DNA of 64,000 nucleotides. Source: Mesorhizobium tianshanense. Its GTDB lineage: Bacteria; Pseudomonadota; Alphaproteobacteria; Rhizobiales; Rhizobiaceae. The DNA lies in assembly GCF_007830515.1 (NCBI RefSeq), contig NZ_VLKT01000012.1, positions 93,687-157,686 on the forward strand. Reading direction: 5' to 3'. Positions 34,283 through 42,699 of this stretch are shown here, piece after piece. Each line of letters opens with the position of its first letter. Position 1 is the stretch's first letter. The notes below the pieces were generated by a model, which worked only from the letters and a program-made list of their open reading frames with translations, ran no database searches and was not told the origin of the DNA. A program made the translations under genes and the position numbers.

Positions 34283-34732
34283 ATGCAGTTCCCCTTTTTC
34301 CATCATGTGGTTTTGTGGCTTTCTATACGTTAGCCAAAACTCTGCGCTTGACAACATGGATTCTTCCTGTGCGCTGCCGATGATGCGCCAAAAACGCCCA
34401 ATCGCGCTACCTTGTTGATATTTTGGGCATATTGACGCAAAAACGTTCTACTGAAGAACACCGGGACAGCCTCGCTGCCCAATAAAGTGGCATCAGAATC
34501 AAGTTCTGCGATTATGTGGTTTCTTCCAAAACGTCGCAAAGCCAAACGTGGCGCGAACATCTCGCGCAAAGAAATCCGCCGTTCAATCGGAAGGTGCAGC
34601 TGCAATTTGCGGATGTCGGACGGAACACGGCGATGAAGGCATTGCGTTGTCCGCTGCAACGCCTTGCAAAACGGCCGGTTTGCGCTGCAAGCCGGCCGTT
34701 GCCTAGCGCACGCCAGCAAGGCGGTCCGTACG
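34283..34732. other. Intergenic region upstream of the peptide-type ABC operon
   Basis: About 450 bases without a believable gene. The part nearest the binding-protein gene (34300-34510) is markedly more AT-rich than the surroundings and should hold the operon promoter. A TTGTCA on the minus strand near 34350 is the best -35 candidate, but no good -10 lies at normal distance. The rest up to the next ATPase stop shows nothing I recognise. Confidence 0.4.
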
Positions 34733-35812
34733 CTAAATATCGATGCGCTGCTCGGTGTCCGGATCGAACAGGTTGACGCTCGCCGGATCGACGGCAAGAA
34801 AGATTGCCTCGTTTCGTTGGCCGGCAAACCTCGGCGGCACGCGCGCCATGACCGAGCGATCGCCAACCTGCACTGTCACCATGGTTTCGGGCCCGGTAGG
34901 CTCGACCACATCGATCACGCCCGTTACCGAAGCTTGATCGCGCGCAGCCACCTTCAGTTCCTCAGGCCGCATGCCCAGGATCACTGGGCGCTCGGAGATT
35001 TCCGCCGGTTTGCCGGCCAGCATCGCGATCGATACCCCGCTCGCTTCGAAACGGACACCGTTCGCGTCCCGGACCAATCGTCCAGGCAGGAAGTTCATTG
35101 CCGGAGACCCTATGAAGCTTGCCACGAACATATTGGCGGGCCGTTCATAGACAGTGCGTGGGTCTGCCAATTGCTGGATGTGTCCGCCCTTCATCACGGC
35201 CACCTTGGTGCCCAGCGTCATCGCCTCGATCTGATCATGCGTGACATAGACGATGCTCGTGCCGAGACGCTCGTGCAGGCGCTTGATTTCAGTGCGCATT
35301 TCCACGCGAAGCTTGGCATCGAGATTGGACAGCGGCTCGTCGAAGAGGAACAGCTCCGGGTCGCGCACGATCGCCCGGCCCATCGCCACGCGCTGCCGCT
35401 GTCCGCCCGACAGGTTGGCGGGGCGCCGGTCGAGCAGATGGGAGATTTGCAGCAAGCGCGCGGCGTCTTCGACGGCACGCTTGCGTTTGTCGGCGCCCAC
35501 GCCACGCATTTCCAGCCCGAAACCGATGTTCCTCGCGACCGACATGGTCGGGTACAGCGCGTAGGATTGAAACACCATCGCGATATTGCGGTCCTTGGGT
35601 GCAAGGTCCACGACCGAGCGTCCGCCGATCAGGATATCACCGCCGGACGTGTCGTCGAGGCCGGCAATCATGTTGAGCAAGGTCGACTTGCCGCATCCGG
35701 ACGGCCCAAGCAGAACCAGGAAGCCCCCGTCCTCGAGCTCGATGTCGACGCCGTGAAGAACCTGTACGGAACCGTAAGACTTGCGCACGTCCTTGATGGA
35801 AAGTGTCGCCAT
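34733..35812 (-). CDS. CUT1 sugar ABC transporter ATP-binding protein (UgpC/MalK type)
   Basis: A 359-residue ATPase with Walker A GPSGCGKST, signature LSGGQRQRV, Walker B LFLFDEPLSNLD and H-loop YVTHDQIEAMT. The C-terminal regulatory OB-fold ends DPDTEQRIDI. It follows the frameshifted permease gene, whose intact reading would stop at 35823, leaving 10 bases between the genes. It is last in the transporter operon that begins at 38906 and is separate from the first CUT1 system in the window. Confidence 0.94.
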   Translation of the reverse strand: MATLSIKDVRKSYGSVQVLHGVDIELEDGGFLVLLGPSGCGKSTLLNMIAGLDDTSGGDILIGGRSVVDLAPKDRNIAMVFQSYALYPTMSVARNIGFGLEMRGVGADKRKRAVEDAARLLQISHLLDRRPANLSGGQRQRVAMGRAIVRDPELFLFDEPLSNLDAKLRVEMRTEIKRLHERLGTSIVYVTHDQIEAMTLGTKVAVMKGGHIQQLADPRTVYERPANMFVASFIGSPAMNFLPGRLVRDANGVRFEASGVSIAMLAGKPAEISERPVILGMRPEELKVAARDQASVTGVIDVVEPTGPETMVTVQVGDRSVMARVPPRFAGQRNEAIFLAVDPASVNLFDPDTEQRIDI

Positions 35813-35822
35813 GTGAGCACTC

Positions 35823-36667
35823 CTAACCTTTGACGGCGCCCGCGGTCAGCCCCTGAACCATGGTTCGTTGGACGATAGCGAAGAGAACGATGACCGGGAT
35901 GATGCTGAGGATGCCGCCGGCGGCCAGAACGCCCATGGAAGCTGGAACTCGCCGACCATCAGTTGCAGGCCCACGGGCCAGGTGCGAGACCCCTGCCCCG
36001 TCGTGAGCATCAGGGCGAACAGGAACTCGTTCCAGGCAGCGATGGCAATGAACACGGAGCTTGCAACCAAGCCGTTTCGCGCAAGCGGCACGACGATACG
36101 GACCATGGCGCCAAGCCTTGTCGAACCGTCGATTCGTGCCGCACTCTCGAGTTCCCTGGGTGCTGAATCGAAGAAGCCCTTGAGCATCCAGACGAACAGC
36201 GGCAGCAGGAAACTCGTATAGGCGAGCGCAAGGCCGAAACGGCTGTCTACGAGCCCGACGCCACGCATCACGACATAAAGGGGAATGATCACCATGACCG
36301 CCGGGAACATGCGAACGACAAGATAGCCGAGCATGAGCCGGTCCCGGCCGCGAAACGCGAAGCGCGAAAATGCATAGGCGGCCAACGTCCCTGTGACGAC
36401 GCAGATCGTCACCGTCAGCAAGGTGACGACGAGGCTGTTGCCGATAAGCAGGGGAAAGCCGGACTGCGTCCAGATGGCGACATAATTGTCGAAGGTGATG
36501 CGGCTCGGTATGTACTGCATCGTCTGGGTGACGATGTCGGCCTCATATTTGAGCGACGTCAGGAACATCCAGACCATCGGGCCGATACAGAATGCCGAGA
36601 GGCTCACAAGCACGGTATAGGTGGCGATGTTCGCGATCAACCGCCGGTGACGCTTGCTTTCGATCAT
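35823..36667 (-). pseudogene. CUT1 sugar ABC transporter permease (MalG type), frameshifted near the C-terminus
   Basis: The gene reads as a normal MalG-type permease for about 245 residues (EAA loop ELESAARIDGSTRLGAMVRIVVPLA), then changes to a Ser-rich tail that stops at 35846. In the next frame the missing end is intact: GVLAAGGILSIIPVIVLFAI followed by VQRTMVQGLTAGAVKG, stopping at 35823. One base missing from the GGG at 35932-35934 (minus strand) explains it. The frameshifted product would lose the last helix. It could be a real mutation, a sequencing error in a G-run, or a very recent loss, because the rest of the operon is intact. Confidence 0.85.
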
Positions 36668-36671
36668 CGCT

Positions 36672-37592
36672 CTATTCCTTGGTAATTCTGGACATGCGGA
36701 TGTATGCGACCGCGAAGATCATCAGGATGACGAACATCACCACCGACAGGGCGGATGCGTAGCCGAAATTGAATTCCTTGTAGGCGGTCTGGAAGGCGTA
36801 CAGCGACAGCACCTGCGTGGCATCTCCCGGCCCGCCACCGGTGAGAATGAGGAGCAGATCCGGCGAATTGACCAGACTGATGACACGCAGGATCACCGCC
36901 GCCGCGATGACGGTCTTGAGCATCGGCAGGGTGATCAGCCTGAGCTGCGCAGCCACCCCCGCGCCGTCCACCGCGGCTGCCTTGTAGAGGTCCTCGGGAA
37001 TACTCTTCAGACCCGCAAGCAGCAGGAGCGCGAAGAATGGAAACCCGTGCCAGGCTTCGACCAGAATGGTCGCCGCAAGGGCGGCATTGGGATCCGCAAA
37101 CCATGCCTTGTAGGACTGCAGGACGCCCATGCGGACCAGAATGTCGTTGATGACCCCCAGCCGCGGATCGAGCATCAGCGCCCACATATGGCCCGCTACG
37201 ACGTTGGGCAGGAAATAGGGAAGCAGGATGAGCACGGCGAAGATCTTCGTGCCCGGCAGATCCCTGTTGAGCGCTGTCGCGGTGAGAAGGCCAAGCGCCA
37301 GTTCCAGCACGACCGCGGCTGTGACCCACACGACCGTGTTCTTCAGCGCGATCCAGAACACCGGGTCGGACCACATCGCCGCATAGTGTTTGAAGCCGAC
37401 CCAGCCATCGAGCCCGGGGCGCGTCAGACGCATCTCGCGAAAGCTGATGGCCATGCCGTAGAGGGTCGGATAGGCGATCACAAGAAGGATGAGGACGAGG
37501 CTCGGAAGGAGCAGCAAATACATCCAGTATCGGGTCTCGGACAGTTCGCCGAGAGCCCGGAAAGGCAGGTATCTGCTCGCGCTTGAAGTCAT
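36672..37592 (-). CDS. CUT1 sugar ABC transporter permease (MalF type)
   Basis: A 306-residue permease with the first helix YWMYLLLLPSLVLILLVIAYP and an EAA loop DLYKAAAVDGAGVAAQLRLITLPML. The start ATG at 37590-37592 has GGAG 5 bases upstream and fits the family N-terminus (MTSSASRYLPF). An earlier in-frame start adds seven residues. It ends 4 bases before the partner permease starts. Second gene of the operon after the binding protein. Confidence 0.92.
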   Translation of the reverse strand: MTSSASRYLPFRALGELSETRYWMYLLLLPSLVLILLVIAYPTLYGMAISFREMRLTRPGLDGWVGFKHYAAMWSDPVFWIALKNTVVWVTAAVVLELALGLLTATALNRDLPGTKIFAVLILLPYFLPNVVAGHMWALMLDPRLGVINDILVRMGVLQSYKAWFADPNAALAATILVEAWHGFPFFALLLLAGLKSIPEDLYKAAAVDGAGVAAQLRLITLPMLKTVIAAAVILRVISLVNSPDLLLILTGGGPGDATQVLSLYAFQTAYKEFNFGYASALSVVMFVILMIFAVAYIRMSRITKE

Positions 37593-37667
37593 GGATCTCC
37601 GGCGCGAAAGCACCGTCCCGTTGCGTGATAGGCGCGGCTGACGCCCGAGCCGCCGTGCCGGAATATC

Positions 37668-38906
37668 TCAGCGAAGGGCAGCTTCGAGGCCCTGGGTCAT
37701 ACGGTCCACAGCCTGTTCCGGCGTCGACTGGCCCGTCAGCACCGACTGGAAAGCGGGATTGACGACGTTCTCGGACCAGCCCGCGGCGCCGATGAAATTA
37801 TTCGGCAGGCGTCCGAAGTCGAGCGTTTTCACCGCCGCACCGTAGATTGGATTTCCGGTGATCCGCTGATCCTGCAGCGCAGCGGCAGAGGCCGGAAAAT
37901 AACCGGTCCCCTCGAGCAGCGCTACGGCAGCGTCCGTCTGGCCCCAGAAACTCACCCACTGCCAGGCAGCCTCGATATTGTCTTCCTTCATGATGCCGTT
38001 GCCGGCGTAGGCGACGCGAGCGATATGCGCCTTGGGGCCGGCCGGCATGGGTGCGGTCGAGAACTGTTCGCCCTGCTTCATCGCGCCGGAGATTTCGTTC
38101 AGCGAACCGGTGTGATGCCACAGCATTGCCGTCTGTCCGGTGCGGAACGCCTCCATGATCTGGCGGTAGCTGTCGTTTGGCGCGCTCGGCGGCACGACCT
38201 TTTCCTTGAGGAAGAGATCCGAATAGAACGTCACCGCCTCGATCGCCGCGGCCCTGTCGATGGCTGGCTGCCCGTCCTTGACGATCGGCGAGCCGAACGC
38301 CTCCATGACGTCGATGACATATTTGAACCCGCCGGCGCCGGCGCGCATGCCAAAAGCAAACCTGCCCTTCGAAGGATCCGTCAGCTTGCGGCAGGCTTCC
38401 AGGAATTCGTCGAAGGTCTTGGGCGGTCCTGCCAGCCCGGCTTCCTCGAAGTAGTCGGTGCGGTAGTACATCCAGTCGACGAAGGCGAAGGCGGGAACGG
38501 CATAGATCGCGCCGTTGCTGGAAAGCCCGGTCCAGCGATTGTCGGGAAAATTCGTCTTGCCGGCCCAGCCGTTCACGCGGTCGGTAAGGTCGATCAATCC
38601 CTCCATCGCGGTAAGGTCGGCGAATCGCTCGGCGATCACCATGGCGGTATCCGGACGCCCGCCGGCCAGCACCGCCGAAGAAACCTTCGCCATGTATTCC
38701 GAGTTCGGGATGTTTTCCTGCGTCACCGCCACATCCGTATTCGCCGCCTGAAACAACCCGATGATCTTGAGCAGGCTGGCCATTTCCGACTGACTGGTAA
38801 AATGATGCCAGTAGCTGATGGCGCTCGCGGCCCGGGCACCGCCGACGTGCCCCGCCATCGCAAGGGCCGCGGAGCCGATGAGAAGCTGCCTCTTGTTCAA
38901 CTGCAT
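37668..38906 (-). CDS. CUT1 sugar ABC transporter substrate-binding protein
   Basis: A 412-residue exported binding protein. The leader MQLNKRQLLIGSAALAMAG followed by GGARA is a signal peptide with the KRQLLIG pattern. The mature part shows ISYWHHFTSQSEMASLLKII, PNSEYMAKVSSAVLAGGRPD and the SVLTGQSTPEQAVDRM block near the C-terminus. It is first in the operon. A predicted GntR operator lies 32 bases upstream of the start codon. The adjacent dehydratase points to a sugar acid or acid sugar as substrate. Confidence 0.93.
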   Translation of the reverse strand: MQLNKRQLLIGSAALAMAGHVGGARAASAISYWHHFTSQSEMASLLKIIGLFQAANTDVAVTQENIPNSEYMAKVSSAVLAGGRPDTAMVIAERFADLTAMEGLIDLTDRVNGWAGKTNFPDNRWTGLSSNGAIYAVPAFAFVDWMYYRTDYFEEAGLAGPPKTFDEFLEACRKLTDPSKGRFAFGMRAGAGGFKYVIDVMEAFGSPIVKDGQPAIDRAAAIEAVTFYSDLFLKEKVVPPSAPNDSYRQIMEAFRTGQTAMLWHHTGSLNEISGAMKQGEQFSTAPMPAGPKAHIARVAYAGNGIMKEDNIEAAWQWVSFWGQTDAAVALLEGTGYFPASAAALQDQRITGNPIYGAAVKTLDFGRLPNNFIGAAGWSENVVNPAFQSVLTGQSTPEQAVDRMTQGLEAALR

Positions 38907-38937
38907 GCGATCTCCTCCAAGATATCAGATCAACGCA

Positions 38938-38951
38938 CTGATCGATCAGTT
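38938..38951. promoter_or_regulatory. Predicted GntR operator, copy 1
   Basis: ACTGATCGATCAGT is a perfect 14-base palindrome just upstream of the binding-protein gene. Its core CTGAT-N2-ATCAG recurs upstream of the divergent dehydratase gene (39751-39762). A half-site (ATCAGATCA) lies a few bases away. The two copies flank the gene for a GntR-family regulator, the obvious binder. Confidence 0.65.
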
Positions 38952-39025
38952 GGAGGTAACATCATTTCCCAAGCCGCGCAACCGCGCTTGGGAGCAGTAG
39001 CAAACGAAGCGCGCGGTTTGACCTG

Positions 39026-39712
39026 TCAGACGAGCCCCAGGTTGCGCTGCATGGCCGCTTGGAAATGCGCCAGCAGCATCGCTTCAGCGCTATCGGCATT
39101 CCTGGTGCCGCAGGCCTCGAGGATGTCGAGATGCTCCTTGAGTGTCCGGATCATGATCGGCGAAGTGAGCTTGCTGTCGAGCCGCAGAAGCCGCAGATAG
39201 TTGTGCATGCGCCGATAGGTGCTGTCGATCAGCGGATTGCGCAGCGCGCCGACGATTGCGCCGTGAAGTTCTGTCTCCAGCGCATCCATCTCCTCCAGCT
39301 GCTCTTTCCCGACACCTTCTCGCTCCACCCGCCGAACCAGGCGGGAATGCCGCATTTCCAAGGCATTCATGACGGCCTCGTCACCTTGCTCGGCAAAGAC
39401 GCGTATTGCCGAACGCTCAATGATGGAGCGGAACTGGTAGGTTGCGCGCGTAAGCTCCATGCCGGGTCTTACGAACTGGATCCCGGAGCGCGGATGAATG
39501 GTGAGAATTCCCTCCGCTTCGAGCACGCGCAAAGCGTCGCGAAGCGGAGCGATGGGCACGTCGACGATCGCGGACAGCTCGTTCTGCGAGACGAAAGCGC
39601 CGACCGGAACGCGCCTGTCGAACAGGCCTTCCAGGATTCGTTCATAGGCGACATCGCTCATACGGGTGGCCGCCACCGGGGTATGAGAGACGGATTTTGC
39701 TTTGCCCGCCAC
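39026..39712 (-). CDS. GntR-family transcriptional regulator (FCD type)
   Basis: A regulator of about 228 residues: winged helix (YERILEGLFDRRVPVGAFVS, VPIAPLRDALRVLEAEGIL) and an FCD ligand domain (ELHGAIVGALRNPLI, LKEHLDILEACGTRNADSAEAMLLAHF). The start is uncertain. GTG at 39712 has GGAGG at 8 bases, GTG at 39721 is three codons longer, and an ATG 17 codons in is also possible. It lies between the sugar transporter operon and the divergent dehydratase, and the palindromes on both sides suggest it controls both. Confidence 0.88.
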   Translation of the reverse strand: MAGKAKSVSHTPVAATRMSDVAYERILEGLFDRRVPVGAFVSQNELSAIVDVPIAPLRDALRVLEAEGILTIHPRSGIQFVRPGMELTRATYQFRSIIERSAIRVFAEQGDEAVMNALEMRHSRLVRRVEREGVGKEQLEEMDALETELHGAIVGALRNPLIDSTYRRMHNYLRLLRLDSKLTSPIMIRTLKEHLDILEACGTRNADSAEAMLLAHFQAAMQRNLGLV

Positions 39713-39750
39713 TTGCGGCACCTCCGTGGGTTCGATACTAAAGGCGTTAT

Positions 39751-39768
39751 CTGATAGATCAGTATAAT
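39751..39768. promoter_or_regulatory. Predicted GntR operator, copy 2, with adjoining -10 element
   Basis: CTGATAGATCAG at 39751-39762 shares the CTGAT-N2-ATCAG core with copy 1. It is directly followed by TATAAT at 39763-39768, a good -10 for the dehydratase gene at 39794. Binding here would block the promoter. A further half-site (GATCAG) occurs near 39780. Confidence 0.62.
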
Positions 39769-39793
39769 ATTATTAAACGATCAGAAGGTCATT

Positions 39794-40939
39794 GTGATGA
39801 GCCTTTCGCATTTTCGTATAACCCGATTTCAGTTCGCCCGCGACCGGGTAATCGGGGACAGTCAGGTTCGCGCGGACGATGTCAACATTGCCGCTCTGGA
39901 GCTCGTTTCGGAAAGCGGCGACGTGGGACTGGGCTTCATCCAGACGCTCTTCAATCCCCTGCCCGACCAGACGGAGATCGAGGCAGTTTTCGAGAACGAG
40001 GTTTGGCCGACGCTGAAAGGGCACAAGGCGATCGCGCTGGTTCATCGTGTGAACCGCCCGCGCGGCGGCAACCAGCGGGCTTATTCCCTGCCTTTTCAGG
40101 AGGCTGTTCAGGTGGCGCTTTGGGACCTTGCGGCAAAGGAGGCCGGCCTGCCCCTTCATGTCCTGCTTGGCAGTCGCCGCAACCGCGTGGGTGCTTACGC
40201 CAGCGGTCTCGATTTCCACCTCGACGATGAGGCCTTCGTCTCCTTGTTCTCCCACGCCGCGTCGCTTGGCTACTCCGCTTTCAAGATCAAGGTCGGCCAT
40301 CCGGATTTCGACCGCGATCTGCAGCGCCTGGAGCTGTTGAAGACCTGCGTGCCGGCAGGGTCGAAAATCATGATCGATCCGAACGAGGCGTGGACTTCGA
40401 AGGAAGCTCTAATGAAATTGGTGGCGATCCGCGATGCCGGCCACGATCTTCTGTGGGTCGAGGATCCGATCCTGCGGCACGACTACGAAGGGCTGAGAAC
40501 GCTCAGGCACGCAGTGACATGGGCCCAGATCAACAGCGGGGAGTATCTGGATCTTCAAGGCAAGCGGCTTCTTCTGGAAGCCCACGCAGCCGACATCCTG
40601 AATGTCCACGGCCAGGTAACCGATGTCATGCGCATCGGTTGGGTGGCCGCCGAGCTCGGGATTCCGGTCAGCATCGGCAACACCTTTCTGGAGGTCGGCG
40701 TGCATATGGCGGCCGCCCTCCCCGAAGTCGAGTGGTTGGAATACTCATTCCAGAACTTCGACCATCTGGTGGATCAGCCCATCGAAATCCGGGACGGTTA
40801 CGCCTATGCGCCCGACCGGCCGGGCCATGGACTGGTACTTTCCGAAAAAGCGCGCACCGAATGGATGAGACCAAAGCGTCTGGCGCGGTCGGAACTGGGT
40901 GCTGCGCCCGAAAACCCGCGCCTTCCCGGAAAGTCATGA
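39794..40939 (+). CDS. Enolase-superfamily sugar-acid dehydratase or cycloisomerase (MR/MLE type)
   Basis: A 381-residue member of the mandelate racemase/muconate lactonizing group. The KxK acid-base motif is in AFKIKVG. Metal ligands appear in MIDPNEAW (Asp), WVEDP (Glu) and INSGEY (Glu). A His follows in NVHGQVTD. The start is GTG at 39794, or the next codon ATG, with AGAAGG upstream. Divergent from the GntR gene. With the CUT1 transporter it would form an uptake-and-dehydration module for an aldonate, uronate or lactone. The substrate class cannot be fixed from motifs alone. Confidence 0.82.
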   Translation: MMSLSHFRITRFQFARDRVIGDSQVRADDVNIAALELVSESGDVGLGFIQTLFNPLPDQTEIEAVFENEVWPTLKGHKAIALVHRVNRPRGGNQRAYSLPFQEAVQVALWDLAAKEAGLPLHVLLGSRRNRVGAYASGLDFHLDDEAFVSLFSHAASLGYSAFKIKVGHPDFDRDLQRLELLKTCVPAGSKIMIDPNEAWTSKEALMKLVAIRDAGHDLLWVEDPILRHDYEGLRTLRHAVTWAQINSGEYLDLQGKRLLLEAHAADILNVHGQVTDVMRIGWVAAELGIPVSIGNTFLEVGVHMAAALPEVEWLEYSFQNFDHLVDQPIEIRDGYAYAPDRPGHGLVLSEKARTEWMRPKRLARSELGAAPENPRLPGKS

Positions 40940-40984
40940 TGAGCGATAGGTCATATCGGCCGCGCTATGTAGGGCTGCAACGCT

Positions 40985-41794
40985 TCAGCGAGGGAAAAGA
41001 ACCTCACCCATTCCAAGCACCGCGTTGTCACCGCCATATTTATGCGGCGCGTTGCCCAGAAGCGGCCGTTTCAAAATACCCTCGGCGATCAGATGGCGAT
41101 CGATGATGGCGGCGAAGACGCTTTCCGGCGCTCCGCATTCGACGAAGCTCGGCGACAGGCTTTTTGGTGCGCGATCGAGAAGGATCGAACCGCGACGCAT
41201 CAGATAGCCGGGCATCTCGCCGGCGCCGCCGGCCACCACCAGCGTGCCGGCGATCATGCGACTGCCGGCATGGTCGCCTGAGCCTTTCAGCACCGCAATC
41301 AGGCCGCGCCGCATGCGGTCGGCGGCAAAAGCGCCCGCTTTGCCTCTGACGATCAGCACACCGCCATTCATGCCGGCCAGTTCCCCGGCGAGCGGCGCGC
41401 CGAGGTGGTCGCCGGCGTTGCCTGTTATTTCAAGCCTGCCGCCGCGCATGGCGGAGCCGGCATGCGGACCCGCATTGCCTTCGATCGTGAGCTTGCCGCC
41501 GCGCATGGCGCGCCCGGCCTGGGCGCCGGCATCGCCGACGAGGCGAACCGAACCGTCACGCATGCCTTCCGCGACGCGGTCGAGGCGCGCGCTTCCACCT
41601 TCGAACACGATGTCCAAAGGATCGTTGCCGGCGACGCGAAAAATATCGCCGACCTTCGATCCATGTTTCGACATGCCGATCTGGATTTTTTCGATATCGT
41701 GCCTTTCGATCCCGGCAAGACGCTCCGCGGTCAGCGGCGACAGGTCAAGGCGCTCGGGCGGCTCGGCGACAAGAGTGAAGGTGAGCGCCTTCAT
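40985..41794 (-). CDS. fhcC: Formyltransferase/hydrolase complex subunit C
   Basis: A 269-residue subunit of the Fhc complex that releases formate from formyl-H4MPT, homologous to formylmethanofuran dehydrogenase subunit C. It consists of a series of G-rich repeats (AGRAMRGGKLTIEGNAG, AGSAMRGGRLEITGNAG, and so on) forming the right-handed beta-helix shared with the glutamate synthase GXGXG domain. Its start overlaps the fhcD stop (ATGA). Last gene of fhcBADC. It converges on the dehydratase gene with a 45-base gap. Confidence 0.95.
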   Translation of the reverse strand: MKALTFTLVAEPPERLDLSPLTAERLAGIERHDIEKIQIGMSKHGSKVGDIFRVAGNDPLDIVFEGGSARLDRVAEGMRDGSVRLVGDAGAQAGRAMRGGKLTIEGNAGPHAGSAMRGGRLEITGNAGDHLGAPLAGELAGMNGGVLIVRGKAGAFAADRMRRGLIAVLKGSGDHAGSRMIAGTLVVAGGAGEMPGYLMRRGSILLDRAPKSLSPSFVECGAPESVFAAIIDRHLIAEGILKRPLLGNAPHKYGGDNAVLGMGEVLFPR

Positions 41795-42699
41795 GGCAGC
41801 ATGTCCTTCAGCGAATAGATGAATTTGCCGAGCTTGCCGCCGTAATTGCCGGCGCTGATGCGAACCGCGCCTTTGTGCGGCCCGAGATCGAGGACGGCCT
41901 TGATGCCGGCCTTCATTGCCGCGGTTACGGCGTCGTTGGTCTCGCCGTCGATGACGATTTCCAGGACGGCGTTGATGTCAGGGCCGAGCGCACTCTTGAC
42001 GACGCCGCGCAGCGTCGGTGCGTAGGCTTCGTTGGCCGAGGCGATCATGCCCTTGTATTTACCGCCGATCTTGGAACCCGAACGGGCAATGCCGCCCGGA
42101 AACGGCACGATCGCGCCGGGCACCTGGCTGATCGCGGCGACCGCGGCCTCGGCGGCGACCAAGGCCTTGGCGCTGCTTTCAGCCATGACGAAGAAATTGC
42201 CGCCGCCGACGGCTTCCTTCGTCAGCCCGGTCGTTGCCTCGCACAGGAATTCGCCGTCCATGACGGGAACGCGCCAAAAATGCCTGCCGCCGATTTTCTT
42301 GGAGATCTGCCAGCCGTCGCCGAAATAACGCAGCGCCGAACCGAGCTTCAACGCGGCGCTGCCCTCCAGTCCGGCGAAGCAGGCGGAACCTGGCGAGGTC
42401 AAGACACACTGGCCGACGCGGTTGAGCAGTTGTTTCTGCAGCTCCTCGGTCCCCATCGCGAAGATCATCACGCGGCAGCCGGGCCGGCCATCCGGCGTGG
42501 CCGATGGCGGCAGTTCGACATCGATTGCCGCTTCGCAGCCGCAGCCGATCACCGAGGTGGCGAAGCCGGTCATTGTGATCGCCGCCTGGCGCGCCCATTT
42601 CCGGTTCGGCGCGGTGATGATGATGGCGGTCGCGCGCATGCCGAAGGCCTCGGCAAAGGTATCGTCGATCGTTATACCATTTACGCTCACGTTCGGCAT
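41791..42699 (-). CDS. fhcD: Formylmethanofuran:H4MPT formyltransferase (Fhc subunit D)
   Basis: A 302-residue formyltransferase that moves the formyl group between H4MPT and the methanofuran-type cofactor. Characteristic strings are NGITIDDTFAEAFGM at the start, FATSVIGCGCEAAID, GRHFWRVPVMDGEF and SAGNYGGKLGKFIY at the end. The ATG at 42697-42699 overlaps the fhcA 3' end by 13 bases. In methylotrophs this protein is part of the four-subunit Fhc complex. Confidence 0.96.
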   Translation of the reverse strand: MPNVSVNGITIDDTFAEAFGMRATAIIITAPNRKWARQAAITMTGFATSVIGCGCEAAIDVELPPSATPDGRPGCRVMIFAMGTEELQKQLLNRVGQCVLTSPGSACFAGLEGSAALKLGSALRYFGDGWQISKKIGGRHFWRVPVMDGEFLCEATTGLTKEAVGGGNFFVMAESSAKALVAAEAAVAAISQVPGAIVPFPGGIARSGSKIGGKYKGMIASANEAYAPTLRGVVKSALGPDINAVLEIVIDGETNDAVTAAMKAGIKAVLDLGPHKGAVRISAGNYGGKLGKFIYSLKDMLP

